Shown: positions 21,893 to 34,819 of the stretch, in pieces
Position numbering within the stretch: the first letter of the stretch is position 1
How the letters are laid out: each line of letters begins with the position of its first letter
Source: Latrodectus hesperus
Taxonomy: Eukaryota > Arthropoda > Arachnida > Araneae > Theridiidae
NCBI GenBank assembly: GCA_037975125.1
Contig: CM075852.1
Coordinates: forward strand, 16,877,319 to 16,941,318
Direction: 5' to 3'
DNA length: 64,000 nt
Made by a program: the position numbers and the translations under genes
Notes under the pieces: generated by a model
Told to the model about the DNA's origin: nothing
The model's input: only the letters and a program-made list of their open reading frames with translations
Databases searched by the model: none

Positions 21893-24080
21893 TCAAATCA
21901 CAGAGGCATAAGTTTTTATAGGTCTGACAATTTCTGTGTACATCCAAAATATCCTTTTTGAATGTAAGCCCCAGTTTTTACCAAGCATATGTCTGTGTAT
22001 AATGCACATTATTTGATTAATTTTGTAATCAACATGTTTATTCCAAGTGAGCTTTTGGTCAAGAAATGTACCTAAATACTCCGCTTCAGAGGCCATTTAT
22101 TTGAACATTCAAAACTTCTTGAACAACATGTGCATTTCATCTTTTTCTTGTGAGTAAAAGGTATAAGATTGGTAATCTGAACAGTACTGACCTTCGAATT
22201 TCTCACTTGGCAGCAGTTGCTAATGTAACTTATAGCGTTTTGCATCATTTATGATAAAGCCTTTATCAAGGATGAGTGTGACAATGTCATCTGTACTTAA
22301 ATATAATAGTCTATGTTATTCAAATGAGTCATAACGCTATTTACTACTAGGTTCCAAAGTAGTGATGATAAAACACCACCTAGGGGACAACCTTAGGTAG
22401 TATTTTTTTAAATGATTCTTCAAATATTTCCATTTGTATAATTCTATAAGATACCAGGGTCCCAATATATTTAGTCATGTGTCCCTTATACAGCCTTAAG
22501 GATGAATAAACGTGAATTATTATCCTAAACATACTGAATGTCTAGAAAAGTTGCTAAATCAGTTTCCTTCCTATCCAGAATGTCTTCAATCTCAGAAACA
22601 AGCTGATGCAAAACTGCTTCTGTGGATTTACCTTGTTGATCGACAAAGTGTAGATTATGCAAAATATAACTATTTCGAAAGTATTTCCTGACGTACTATC
22701 AATAATTTTCTCCATAGTTTTAAGGGAGAATGAAGTGAGAATTATAGGTCTGAGAGAAAAACATAGTTATTTTTTGCAGAGTTAGTAATGAAAACAATCC
22801 TAGTCTTCTACTATACCACAGAAATATATCCCAATGTAAGAGACTAACACTATATAATATATAATATAGTTAGTGGAATAAAATACTCTCTCTTTTTCTG
22901 CCTTTTGAATCATAATGGGCGTTATTCCATAAAGTGTAGGGCTTTTGAATAGTTTAAAAGAGGAGACAGCCCATCTAACAATATTGTAGTTAAAGATATT
23001 TTTAGGATAGATCCAGTGATTTCTGCTAGAGCTAATGAATTTTTCCCCTTCATTGCTGAACAAGTCTCCAGCTCTTGGAAAACGGGTTCTGGTCATAATT
23101 TCTACACCTCTTTCAGTGCTAGTATAGTTGTCATTCCCATCCTTTAAGGTATCAACCAGTACTAATTCATACTTTCTAAAATGTCATTTAAATCTAGCTC
23201 CTTCAGAGATAGAATCTATCTCTTCACGGAACTTCTTCCAGGAGTCATGTTTACATTTCCTAATGTTTTAATTATAGTTGATAAGGACTTTCTCGCATTT
23301 ATACAATTAACAATTTTTTTCTTTTTTTATTGAAATGTTTTCTAACATTTGCCCTTTTAATAGTGAAAGATACTAGGTAGTTTTGAAAGGATTTTTTAAT
23401 GGTTTCAGCAAGTTTCCTTGCCTTTTCCATCAACAATTGTCGCTTCTGCTATGGGTTGATATCACCTAGAGTCTGTTCCAGCCATTTAGAGCTCTCTATA
23501 TCTGAACATTTGATTATTAAAGCCCCATTCTAATTTACAAGTTAAGAGACATGGCTAGCGTCATTATCAATTTTATTGGTTATAAGGAGTTCCAAATCAA
23601 AAGCTTGTTCCTACAATAGGAACTTCTCAGGATGTCCATCTAGAAGCACAGAAATCTTAACCGCAGTGAGAGCCTCCCTGATATGTTCAGCCTTCAGGCC
23701 TGTTTTTCCAAGCAGTCTTCGAGACCATACCTCCTTGACTGAGACTATTGTTTTTCTTTTCCCTTGGGTTTTCAACCCAAATGCCCTTGGCGAGTTTCAA
23801 CTTCCAGTCACCTTTCCTTTCTGTCCACCCCCAGATAGCTATTTCTTAATATTTATACTATCTAGGGAGGCATTTATGTTAATTATAATTTGCTCTATTC
23901 CAGTCGTGGAAACATTGAAGGTCATTTCTTCCTCTAGTACCGAAGGAGCTATTCGCCTTAAGCACGGGTCGCATTACACCAAGTTGGTTCACGACTTCAA
24001 ATAAAGCTGTCTTTTCAATGAAACAGCACGGACGTCCGGTTACACACCACCTGCCGTCTTTAATGATAGCCACTCAAGCT
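21893..24080 (-). pseudogene. Jockey-like LINE: endonuclease end and reverse transcriptase
   Basis: Minus-strand domains from high to low coordinate. Endonuclease-like end near 24,070-23,900: TRGRNDLQCFHDWN, compare RG-S-IDL. Linker near 23,250: SWKKFREEIDSISEGARFK. RT fingers near 22,980: VRWAVSSFKLFKSPTLYGIT then PIMIQKAEKE. RT core 22,400-22,300: CPLGGVLSSLLWN for the CPQGGVLSPLLWN motif, then a degenerate Y-x-DD strand read as TDDIVTLI. Thumb 22,096-21,893: AEYLGTFLDQKLTWNKHVDY and GKNWGLHSKRIFWMY. Frameshifts and stops are frequent. A typical ORF2 of this type is about 900-1,100 residues; all main blocks are present but none intact. Confidence 0.75.
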
Positions 24081-24520
24081 CAAGCAATTCGGTGCATAAA
24101 ACAATATCAATATTGCCTGCAATTTATGTGTCCAATTGGAGAACCTATGAATTTACTATATTTAGAATTTTTACAGAAGCTATCTGCGTTTTCCTTACCA
24201 GAACTGTTATTACTACACACTTTTTTGTAACTAATATATCTACTAAAAGGTAAGTCAAAATTAAAGGTGCATTTGATTTTAATTTCATTTAATGGAAAGG
24301 TAAATTTAAGCTCTTAAATAACATTCGAACATAAAATTTTATCGCATAAAATATACTTAAAGGAAATAACAAAATAATCCGATATGATATCTTTTTGGTT
24401 GAAATTTAATTTACTTAATTTATATTTAAAATATTAAAAATTGGAATTTTGAAATGTTCATTATTAAAATTAAAGTTTAATAAGCATTCTGAAAGAGTAC
24501 GTTGTTCTTTTAATTATTAT

Positions 24521-24687
24521 AGGCAACCGAATGGTTAACGCTCTTGCCTTCGGTTCAACAGTTCGTGGGTTCGAATGCCTCCTAAGGCATGGATGTTTGT
24601 AGTGATTCGGAATCGACTTTAAGCCATAGGTCCCGGTCTAATTAACCCTCGCGTGTAAAAAATGACCGTTGAGCGACGAACCAAACC
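24521..24687 (+). mobile_element. tRNA-derived SINE, family B, copy 1
   Basis: The head CAACCGAATGGTTAACGCTC (box-A region) and GTGGGTTCGAATGCC (box B) resemble a tRNA. The body GGATGTTTGTAGTG..GGTCCCGGT and the tail AATGACCGTTGAGC match the copy at 52,817-52,985. A short possible target duplication, ATTATA, flanks it. Confidence 0.75.
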
Positions 24688-25015
24688 ATTATAAAGATTT
24701 TATAAATGGAATAATTATAAGCATTTGCAAATTTTCTAGCTTAAAAATTTTATTATTCCTAATTTTCAAAATTATTAAAATTTTTATTTTTTAATTATTC
24801 ATAAATTTATTCTTTCTACCACCTCTTTTTATGTTTTTCAATTATTAGGCTTAATGTATAAGCAAAAGATTTATTATAATTAATTTTTAAATTATTAAAA
24901 ATTATTAAATAGATCGAAATTATATATATATATTCATTTTCAAAAATTATGATAACAATATTTACTATTATAACTATGGTTTTTATATGCGGAGCTGATT
25001 GTTTATTTTTAATTT

Positions 25016-25189
<174 letters not shown>

Positions 25190-25402
25190 TGCTCTTTTTT
25201 ATTATTTTGTATAGTTTTAAGATGTAATGGCTAAATTTTGACCACTGTAAAAAAACTATACTTTCGTGACAGTGTGATCAACATCTCCTGATGACGGTGA
25301 CCATATTGATATTCCAGTTTACATTATATTTTACTTAATAAATTGAATTTTAATTTTATTTTTGTCTTATTACTATTGTTCACGGAAATACCTTAAGATA
25401 TA

Positions 25403-26253
25403 CTAGGCTCATCCGAAAAGTAAGTTTCCACGGCTCCAAAAGATGTCGCTGCAAAATGACCAAAATGCAAACTTACTTGTTGGATAGATTGTGAGTGTGG
25501 GTATCATATGTTGAAATCCTAATTTTCTAGATTGCTTATATTAAAGTCGTTATTTGGTCAAAGATATCGGCTCTTACGTCTTCTCCCTCTTTCCGTTGAC
25601 TTCAAGGTGCAACAGTAAACGTTGGACATCATTGCACAACTGTACAGAAATTGCGACGAATCACTCAGACTTCTATCTTTTCTTGCACCTGAAGAAATTC
25701 CTATCACTGACGTGCTGACATCTTTGACATGTTGACTACATTTCCAGGTGGGAGACGTCTATGATATTGAGATACAAAAGCTTAACCTAAGGCAGTCCGC
25801 AAATTTGTAGATGATCGCATGAGACTTGTCTCACAAGATGCTCAGAGTGCCTCGCGAGAATCGCATCAGACCAAATGACGTCATTGAGGTCTTAGTTACA
25901 TCAGAAAAGGGAAAAGTTTCTAGCTCGAGACGTTTCAAGATTTCGAGCAGGTTTGAAATATCTGGCAACTTTCCGCGAGACAGCGCTCTCATTGGTTTAA
26001 AATTCCATGACGTCAGATACAACGTTTTAGCTACGTCACACTAAGACATCGAGGAGATCACATTTGTCTACTATAAGACGGCGTCTCAATCGGATTGTCT
26101 ACCGAGTTTGCGGCCTGCCTAAGATATGACAAGTGCTACCATTTATATGATTCTTATATTGAGCTGTGGCTAAATTATTGTTGTTACAATACATTTTTCT
26201 AGGTAATTATGTTTTGTTCTTTTTTTTGAAACTTACTTTCCGAATAACCCTCA
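25403..26253 (+). mobile_element. mariner-like element remnant with imperfect TIRs
   Basis: The left end CTAGGCTCATCCGAAAAGTA follows a TA. The right end GAAACTTACTTTCCGAATAA is its imperfect reverse complement. A plus-strand translation at 25,659 gives NHSDFYLFLHLKKFL, matching the SDYHLFPHLKKFL block around the last catalytic Asp of mariner transposases. Upstream catalytic residues and the HTH are missing. The right third (about 25,807-26,195) looks like a different insertion (next entry). Confidence 0.65.
25807..26195 (+). other. LTR-like segment inside mariner remnant
   Basis: Starts TGTAGATGATCGCATGAGAC and ends near GTTGTTACAATACA, so TGT...ACA. It contains two exact CRE palindromes TGACGTCA (25,876-25,883 and 26,008-26,015) and a TATA-like TACTATAAGACGG near 26,070 followed by a C/T-rich stretch. 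This layout suits a solo LTR. No target-site duplication could be confirmed, so the call is tentative. Confidence 0.3.
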
Positions 26254-26384
26254 AATAATAATTTCTTAACGAGCTGTATTGATTGATATTTCTTTCGCAT
26301 GAACTTTTACCTACTTATCGAATCATAATAGCGCTGAAAGTATTAAACGCAAATAAGGTACAAATCTTCATGGTGATTTTTAAG

Positions 26385-26590
26385 AAAAGATAGGGTTAAA
26401 AAGGTTATTCATTTTTGTATGCTTTAAAATAGGTCATTGGGATTCTATTTCATTTAGACTGTCGATTAAAGAAAATGTTTCATTTCATCCTCGTGTTCAT
26501 AAAATCATAAAAGAATATATCCAGCAACATGAATCGGAGCATTATCATTCTTGAAAATTTGCATCTTTCGCTGGAAACAGAGCTGCGCGG
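26385..26590 (-). pseudogene. Tc1-like transposase fragment
   Basis: The minus strand reads MQIFKNDNAPIHVAGYILL, a stop, then FYEHEDEMKHFL. FQxDNAPxHxA-------F-EH is the block around the second catalytic Asp of Tc1-like transposases. Frame breaks follow where WPAQSPDLNPIE is expected. The HTH region is not recognised upstream (to about 26,960), though a short frame there might be its decayed remains. Confidence 0.55.
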
Positions 26591-26989
26591 AATAGAGTGG
26601 AACTAATACAAACATGATCTCTAGTAAATTAAGTCAATTGATTTGACTGATTTGACTCTTTGTAAAGCAACTTACGAAGTTAGTTTAAGAGATTCCAATC
26701 CGGGTCTGTACTCGATTCAAGACAAAAGACAATTTTACTCTTTTCAAAAGTGCCCTCGGTGCTTACCTCTGAGATTCATTTCGTTTTTTTCTCATTAATT
26801 TTTGCTTTAATTGCATTCATTCGATGTTTGTCTTCCCATTTCATATATGTCTGGGATTCCGAAGTCCAAATCACGATTTTCAGTTGTAAATTAAGTCGTC
26901 ATAACAATAAATTTATAGAAACAGTTGGGAAATGGTTTAAATGGAATGCAGTGAATTCAGCTATACATACAAACATATAAACACACATA

Positions 26990-29890
26990 AATGCGGACGG
27001 ATGGAGATTTACTGCAGTTTAATTTTCGTTCACACATTATATAACACACATTTATAACAGGTGTTTTATTTCTCTTAAAAAGAGTACTGATATGATTATT
27101 TTATTTCTAATGGTGTTGCTTTCAGGAGACTGAAGTACTAAAGGAAATGTTTTGAATTTTCCTTTATCCTTGGTTCAAGTGGTATCATTATGTGAAAATT
27201 CCATGCAATGTCTTCTCTAGTTAGCAAGATGATTATATTTTTAACTCTCAAGCACAATTTGTCTCCTTTTCTTCAAAAGAAGCAAAATTTCTAAAAATAC
27301 TGAAATTTAAAAATCTTGGTTGAAATTATTTTTATTCTGCTAATGTTATTAGAATATCTTTGAACAAAATGAAGGAAAGTAGACATTACTTATGTTATTT
27401 TACATTTTTAATTAATTTTCTGATTGGTAAACAGTTGCATGACTTAAATCAATGAATATATGAGTTGCCTTTAAATAATTATTGGTTTAGTTTTCAGCGA
27501 ATATCATGCAATATTCAGTCATATATTTATGACTCGAAACAAAAGCAAAAAAAAAAGAAATCTTAACTTTTTTTCAGATTTATTTTATTATTTGATGAAT
27601 CGGCCAATAAGATGAATTTAATATTTAACCATGGACTTTTCATCCAATTTGTTAGTTATTATGAAAATAATCAGTTTTTGAGAAAAATTTTCTGTTTCCC
27701 TGCTTGTTTGTAGCATTTCTTATGATAAATAAAATATATTTCTGTAAGTAGATAAATAAAATAACTTTTTCAATTTCGAATCCAAAAATAATAAAAATTT
27801 CCAGAGAAGATAGTTTTATTAATTGAGTTATTTTTGAAAACATATTTATGCTTGAAAATTTTAGCGTTTTTACGCATAGTTCAAATTAAAATGACAGATT
27901 AATGTTTGAAAAAATATATTAGGCTTAGGTTAATCAAATTGTGATAATATGAAAAAATTCAGCATTTGATTTTAAAATTCTGCTAAATCTTCATATGTAA
28001 TGAAATTAAGATTTTGTTGGAAATATTTATGTTATGCAGTCTTTTCCATGAAAAATTGCTCATTAATCCGAAAATATACTACTATATTATCATTTCATAC
28101 AAATATGTGCATGTAAATCGTGGAAATCATAGATGTACTTGACTAATACGTGGAATCATTGATTTATTCACTTAAGTGCAAAATAAAAAAATTTTTTTAA
28201 TCGAAATATGTATAATATTGTTAGTTTTTATTATTGTAATAATATTTTGAGTCATTTGATTATTTGTGCCATAGTTTTTAATTGATTAATCATTGATTGT
28301 ATCAAATGAGTTGTTGAATGTTTAATTCTTTAGATATCGAAAAATAAATGATATTGTATTGGCTTAAACTAACAAAAACACTGCTGTTGATCCATCAAAA
28401 ATATTATTTTCATTTTAACAAGTGCTACATTGTTTAGATAATTTATAGATTTGTTATATAATTTGGAAAATTAAACTATTTTCTGCACTAAAACGGGGTT
28501 TAAGATAATTATAATTATAATCTCTACACACATTATTTTTATTATTTACGTTATAAGTAATCTCCACCCACCTTAACAATGAACAAAAAATAATAAGAAA
28601 TAAGAAAGAAAAACATGAATAATTATCGAATTTATGGTATAATTCATGAATTTACACGAACTAGAGCACAAGAATCATTTTCAGCTTTAGTATAATTTAT
28701 TTTCAGTTTGGCCTCAAGAAATTAAAATTGAAAGGATAACGAAAACAACCAGTTTTAGTTTCGTCAGTTAATATTTAAAAAAAAATTCATTCTAAAGAAA
28801 TATGATTTTTCAGGTAAGAAAAACGGTTCATTTATTATTAAAACTTTACAAAACAGATAATGCCAAGTAAAAAAAAATCTGCTAAAAAATTATATTTACA
28901 ACTTTAACAAATACAAATATACTTCAAATTATTGCCATTTGGTGCAATTCACCCTGACCTTCAACATCCGTTACAAGTAATGTTTAGCCATTCTTTTTCT
29001 TACATATTTGATGGCAGATGAAATGTTGACTTTCGAAAACAGTAGGTTGTTCTCTCGGATGTTGACCTATATTAGAAGACCCCCTACACACTTGGCCTTG
29101 TTCCGCCTTCTTGAATACTCATACTGTCATTATAAACCATTATTACTACTCAAGCGCTCATCAAAAGGTCGCCAAATTCCGCCAATTAAAAAAAAAATTT
29201 TATTAAGGCGAGAGATAATCGTTTGTTGCAAAACATTTAATGGATGAAAATTGGGTATTAAGCTCATTTTTTTAAAAAACTGGAATTCATTCATCCTTAT
29301 TTTATGATAACCTTTAATATTTCCGAGTAATTCGTTTATATTCACATTAATAAAACCCTTCCCTTCTGAAATTTTGAGTGAAGTTGAATTGAAAGAAACA
29401 AAGTGAAACTGACATCCAGTTGCTGTATTAAATAAGTTTTAAGTTTAAACAAGCAAAAATAAGTTTCCGTTGGAAATTTTATTTTTAGCCTGAGCTCCTC
29501 CTGTTTCAAGAAAGATGTGTGATCGAGTCTTGTTTTTAAATTTGCAATGTATGCTGAGTATGAAATCAATGAATCCTCCCTTCCTTCTACCTTCTTTGAG
29601 AAAATATATTTTTTTAAAAAATGAGGATACTTACTATCTTTCTTCGAATGCTAAGAAAATATTTTTTTAAGCAAATGCGTTTTCTACTTTCCCAACAAAT
29701 TGCATGTGTTGGGTAGTAGAAAGTAGTTGGGCTTGAAAATGCATGAAATACTTCAATACTTCGTAGGCACTACAAAAAATGTTTTTAAGCTCATACAATT
29801 CGCTTTCAGCTGTTAAGTGCATGAAATTTTATTTCCTGATGCAAAATAACTCTTTGGATGCACATTTATTCGAATAAGTTTTTGCATTTG
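26990..29890. other. AT-rich intergenic, no gene identified
   Basis: Very AT-rich with short frames only. A slightly GC-richer patch at 28,950-29,200 has a 79-codon open frame without recognisable similarity. No repeat family was assigned. Confidence 0.6.
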
Positions 29891-29898
29891 GAACACAT

Positions 29899-30648
29899 TT
29901 AATTTTTTGGGGTAGAGTAATTTGTAAGAACAGCATATTTTATGCAAATATTAGAATTTATTGGATCCCACCTTTTGTTTCTTTTTTTCCCAAAAGCTTT
30001 TTCTATCGCTTGCCTGGCATATCTATTTGTCTCTTCCACTATGCTACTCCAAAAATCTTCATTTAGGACTTCACTCAAAACATCCAAAGGTTTAGGATTA
30101 GCGCCTAGCCTTCACAGACACAAAGAATTTATTCCAGGCACTTCATGAAACCGTTTTACATTAGGTACATTGTCTTTTTCTTCCCAAATTCATTGATCTA
30201 ATTTCTCAGGAGAAGATTCACTATCACTGCTTGATAAGTATCTTGTATGTCTTTTGCATATTGGTTTTATCTCACTATCATCACCACTATCATTGTTACT
30301 TTGAAATAAACAAGTATGAACATGTTAAATATTGTCTCATTTTCAATGACGTATCAGAACGTCATGTGCGACTTTGGTCAAATTAATGCATGACGTTCTG
30401 ATACGTCGAATGCGGAATGTTTGTATGTTAATGACTCGTTTTTAAATGAAATATTGCTTTTAAGCAAACAAGGATATTCTTTTGTAAGTTTAATAACAAA
30501 GGAAATGTTTCTATATTTGCTTGTATTCATAGAGTCATCCCACCGATGATTAAAAGATTCGCTTGGGAGCTCTTTAGGAAAGATTTTTCAATGTGACATG
30601 TAAGAATATTCCTTAATGTGAATTCAGTGTTTTGAACTAAAGGGTTAA
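29899..30648 (-). pseudogene. piggyBac-like element, 5' half with transposase N-terminus
   Basis: The minus-strand 5' terminus is TTAACCCTTTAGTTCAAAAC at 30,648, i.e. TTAA plus a piggyBac-type CCCTTT end. It is followed at 30,348-30,407 by a 19-bp perfect inverted repeat GACGTATCAGAACGTCATG with a 22-nt spacer, then the acidic leader SSSDSESSPEKLDQ (about 30,245-30,200). The DDE N-terminal domain follows at 30,120-29,899: PLDVLSEVLNEDFWSSIVEE, then TNRYARQAIE. The EETNRYA motif is characteristic of piggyBac transposases. Frame breaks occur, and the catalytic core and 3' end are missing, so the copy is truncated and inactive. Confidence 0.7.
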
Positions 30649-30659
30649 GAAGCTTTACT

Positions 30660-31700
30660 TCTAGATATTTCATCCCCGCTCTGAAATGCATCGAAAAGCG
30701 TATGATTATGATTTCTATATTATTTACTAAAATCTAGTACTATTATTTATTAATAATATTAGCTATTTTTAATTATTAGGAAAAAGAACCGCATGCTTGA
30801 TGGATCACTTTCAGAAGATATTCTTTCGATTTTCCAATGTGGTTAGTTGCAGAGCTTCGAAATTAGTCGTTAACTTCAGCCAGAAATGATATTTTTGTTA
30901 AACTCTTTGTATCAGGGAACTAACTGAATATTTCAGAAATGAAATTTCAAAAAGTTCAGACTAGAAATGTTTTTTTTAACTGTTCACTACAGAAAATAGC
31001 ATAAAAATAAACATTACACTTACGTATACACAGGTGGGGCATTAGCTGCAGCAGTTGACCTGCACAGAAACATTACTTCGCACAACAGTAAAATGCGCTT
31101 ATTGGACGTTATAATAGGGAACGGCATTTGTATTTTCGTCAATTTCTGCTTGCTGTATATAAAAAATATCAAACGTACATTCTATAGTTTTGTTTTCAAT
31201 AGTTTAATTTACTTTTGGTTTCACAATTAAGCCCGATTCTAGTTATTTCCATGAATTCATATCTAAGTGTAAACTATTGATTCTATGAATCAGGCGTAAA
31301 ATGATCTAAAGGCAATACAATACAGCTGTGCAAATATTAATAAAAATTTGATCTAAATGTTGCACAGCGGAATTCAAATTGAAAGTTTTATAACATTTTT
31401 ATAATTTCTTATTTGCCTTCGTTTTTAATTTTGCAAAGCTCTTGTTTATTCGGTATAAGTTTCTGTTTAAACAAAGTTCTAATTACAATCAATTGGATCC
31501 TAATTTTAAGCAAGTACAATCAATGAAATAGCTGTAATTGCCACTGGCACAGTGGCACAACAAAGAAAAATTGGATCATTATTCTGCAATATTACAAATA
31601 CATCTTGGGAGTTTTGTCTTTCCAAGCTCAATACATACATACATAGCGGTGCAATCGAATCAAGGACTGTATCTTTATGTTAACGGGTTTGGAATATTCG
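30660..31700. other. intergenic, nothing recognised
   Basis: AT-rich, with no coding or repeat signature I can support. Confidence 0.6.
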
Positions 31701-31705
31701 CCCAT

Positions 31706-31977
31706 CACCAAGTGCCTCGCCATTTTGAACCACAGGCATGTGACGAGGTCACACTGAGCTGGCATGCTCCTCTCCACATCCACGCCAAACTAGTGAAAGG
31801 ACTTTGGACGTCACATATTAACGTGGACGCGTCCTCAACCCACGGAGCTCCAGCAACCCAGTGAGGGAGGGTACGTGGTCACCCTCCCAATCACTGCCCG
31901 TGGCAAATGAGCTTCACTTTGCTGATCTTAACGGGAAGCGGTGTGAAGCTACTGAGCTACTGGAGTTCTCCGAACAC
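31706..31977 (-). mobile_element. SINE-like element, family D, truncated copy
   Basis: It matches the element at 34,413-34,807 block by block: GTGCCTCGCCATTTTGAACC, GAGCTGGCATGCTCCTCTCC, ACCCACGGAGCTCCAGCAA, GGGAAGCGGTGTGAAGC and CTGGAGTTCTCC. It lacks the shared 3' tail present at 34.4 kb. Short open frames through it are not genes. Confidence 0.7.
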
Positions 31978-32039
31978 ATTAGGAGTATTATAACAGGCCA
32001 AAATAATCCATGTTCTATTTTTTCAGCCCCGCTAACTTG

Positions 32040-32380
32040 TAATGTCTGAAGGCTACCAGTAGCTGAACCCGTGATACGCACTTTCCTTTTTTCTGTAAGA
32101 AAAGACATGTGCGAAGCTCTTCTTCAGTTGTGCAATAATCGCGCATTGATTGCAGCACTTACATACCTAAAATCCCTTCGAGCAGGAAATGCTCGCTTGA
32201 CATCATACCATTTCACATGTGCGAAAAATATTTTAATGAGAATCTAAATAAAATGTTATTCTTGATATTAATATTTTAGAAAATAGGATTAAAATTTTGC
32301 GACACAGTTTATTTTCAAGAATAACTAAACATTATTTTATAATTTTAGCAACTCAAATAAAAGTTACTTCAAAGAAAAAG
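32040..32380. other. intergenic, nothing recognised
   Basis: Mixed sequence between two SINEs. No gene or repeat was assigned. Confidence 0.5.
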
Positions 32381-32382
32381 CT

Positions 32383-32770
32383 GTTGTTTTTGTTGTTACT
32401 TATGACACTTGGGCAGGCTAAACTCGCTATGCCATCGGTTATGCGAAATTAAGTCAGTAGTGTGCGTCTTTCGTTTAATCAGAGCACCACGAAGGTGAAA
32501 GTACGATTTTGTTCTCAAGTATTAAGATAGATGGCAACTCCAGAGGATCTACTCCCTCAATTTTGATTTGATTTGAAGGGGAGGAAATTTTCTCCAGACC
32601 AAAGCAACCATGGTAACTGCTCAACGACCAACCACAGTTCTTTTGATTCCACAGATTTAACGAGCACGTATATCGCATGTCTTAAGTGGGTCTTTAGCGG
32701 CATTGGGAATCGAACCTCACCCATTCGGACGGAAAGCTGATGCCCTAAACACTAGGCTACCACGGTCCAT
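32383..32770 (-). mobile_element. tRNA-derived SINE, family C, copy 1
   Basis: On the minus strand the head is GTGGTAGCCTAGTGTTTAGG with box B GAGGTTCGATTCCC; the tail ends GTCATAAGTAACAACAAAAA. It is flanked by the 9-bp duplication GAAAAAGCT at 32,374-32,382 and 32,771-32,779. It is the same family as 55,635-56,024 (plus strand) and 51,246-51,598. Confidence 0.85.
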
Positions 32771-32779
32771 GAAAAAGCT

Positions 32780-33830
32780 AAAAGCCTCATGTGACATTCA
32801 AATCACTCCAAATAAGTCTTTTTTATGAAACCATACATGTATGAAAATCTTGATCTGTTCTGTAACAGGTAAGATCTAAATTCTTGTTATTTTGGGATCA
32901 GGAATAACTATAGGGGACTGTACTCTAATTTAAAAAAGGCTTATCAAAGTAATAACCATGTGTTGTGTGGTTTTCTATTGCAGATAAGACATCGTTATCT
33001 CTTTTTCCCAAGACCGCTGGGAACTGATCTTTCAATGAAAAAATGCTTTTTTCAAGAACAAAGAGAGGCGTGTTAATAAATATTATTGTCCTTTATACCA
33101 CAATTTAAGTACACAGTTATTAATTAACTAATCAATTAATTTTTTAAATATATTAGAGGATATATTATATATTTTATTATGATTCTATTGATTAACTATA
33201 TTATAGTTATATTATTCAATAACTTTAGAATCTGTATTATTAATATTTAAGAATAATAGTCAACGAAACTAAAATTATAACATTGTGTATTCTATTTGAT
33301 TATTAATTATCCAATAATTTTGTTAATTAATAATAATTACTTAATATAGCTTTGATTAGAACTACATTGGCAAACAAGTCTGTGCCAATATTGGCGGCCT
33401 ATTCACCAATATTGACCACAAATATTAATGTTATATTGTCAGCCAGTATGGAATCAAGATTACTCCAGTACAGCTCCCCTACAGTTAATAATTTAAACAC
33501 TCATCATTTTGATATTGAAATATTCATAATTATTCCGGAAATAATTATGAATATTTCAAGTTCATGAAGTAATAATTTTGACCGAGTCATCTTAAACTTA
33601 TAAAGATTATAATATTTCATTTGTTATAATCCTCATTTTTTTACTATGAACAATTCGTACTATTTGATTAACAACAATAGACATCTGACATCTCTTTTCG
33701 GAGCTCAAGGTCTCGAATTCGATCTCAGCTACTGTTAAACAAGGGTTGATGGATGTTGCATTTCTGCCTTCTGCATGCACGTCTCTCGGGGCATTAGCTT
33801 GGAAATCTTCCATTGTGATGAGTGAATACG
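32780..33830. other. AT-rich intergenic with a perfect hairpin
   Basis: No gene is supported. It includes a perfect 20-bp inverted repeat at 33,515-33,534 / 33,540-33,559 (TTGAAATATTCATAATTATT) with a 5-nt CCGGA spacer. A 71-codon frame at 33,352-33,567 overlaps it and has no recognised similarity. Confidence 0.55.
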
Positions 33831-33831
33831 G

Positions 33832-34137
33832 TCCACAACTTGTTGCTCCAACATGTTTGCCTGTTCCTAGCCCTGAGTTGGGCTCTACCGTTTAGATAGA
33901 AACAGCCGGGTTGAGTCTTCACGATTTTGAAGCAGAGACCAGCAGAAGACCAAAATATTTATTTTGCCATCCCAGAGGTAACATTTCTCTTGGAAGACAT
34001 TGCGACCACGACCAGTTTTAACGAGCCCCAGTCACCATTAGCGAGCAAGGCTGATCTTTGGGTAAGCCGGGATTCGAACTCACTACCTTCCGATGATGAG
34101 CACGACGCCCTAACCAACTAGGCCATCGCGGCGTCAA
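33832..34137 (-). mobile_element. tRNA-derived SINE, family E
   Basis: The minus strand begins with a complete tRNA-like head: CGCGATGGCCTAGTTGGTTA (box A) and AGTGAGTTCGAATCCCGG (box B). The body extends down to GGAGCAACAAGTTGTGGAC. The tRNA-like part does not continue into a proper acceptor stem, so it is a SINE rather than a tRNA gene. Confidence 0.75.
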
Positions 34138-34412
34138 GGCGCACTACCTGTGAAAAGTTCTCATAGAAAGCGATTGATGCGTAGCATATCATAGCATTCC
34201 TCCGTTAAGCTGTTCACTACGAGGTGTCAAAGTAAGCGTCTAAAGTCACCAATAGTTGTTAATGTCGGACAGCAGGGGAATATAAATTTTCCGTATAAAT
34301 ATATAAATTATTTTTAATGAATGCTTCCGTAAAAAATTGCGTGAAAATTAGTATTATGCATTCGAGTTGATTCAGTAGCATATAGTAGCACAAATAAAAT
34401 GCATCGTTAATG

Positions 34413-34807
34413 TTGTTGTTACTTATGACACTTGGACAAGCCAAGCTCGCTAAGCCTTGGCTATGCGAATTTAAGTCAAATGGGAGCGTCTTTCGTTTAA
34501 CCAGAGCACCATGAAGGTGAAAGTACGACTTTGCTCTATTAAGTTGCCTCGTCGTTTTGAACCACTGTCAGGTGACGAGGCCACACCTGAGCTGGCACCC
34601 TCCTCTCCACATCCACGCCACACCAGCGGAAGGACTTTGGACGTCAAAGATGAACGTGGACACGTTCCCAACCCACGGAGCTCCAGCAAACCAGTGAAAG
34701 AGAGTACATCGTGGTCACCTTCCCAACCACTGCCCGCGGCAAATGATGATTCACTTTGCTGAGCTTACGGGAAGCGGCGTTAAGCTATTGAACCACTGGA
34801 GTTCTCC
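34413..34807 (-). mobile_element. SINE-like element, family D, full copy
   Basis: On the minus strand it begins GGAGAACTCCAGTGGTTCAA and ends GTGTCATAAGTAACAACAA. The last ~150 bases (from GAGCAAAGTCGTACTTTCAC) are the same as the 3' part of family C. The duplication TTAATG flanks it (34,407-34,412 and 34,808-34,813). Open frames across it are not genes. Confidence 0.75.
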
Positions 34808-34819
34808 TTAATGTAAATT

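Noticed and set aside
21042..21899. 11-bp direct repeat ACAGAGGCATA as the target duplication of one insertion
   Set aside because: The inverted termini fit better at 21,038 and 21,796, so the exact insertion limits stay unresolved; only the shorter element was annotated.
23576..24004. 142-codon plus-strand frame
   Set aside because: Antisense to the LINE endonuclease/RT region; no features of its own.
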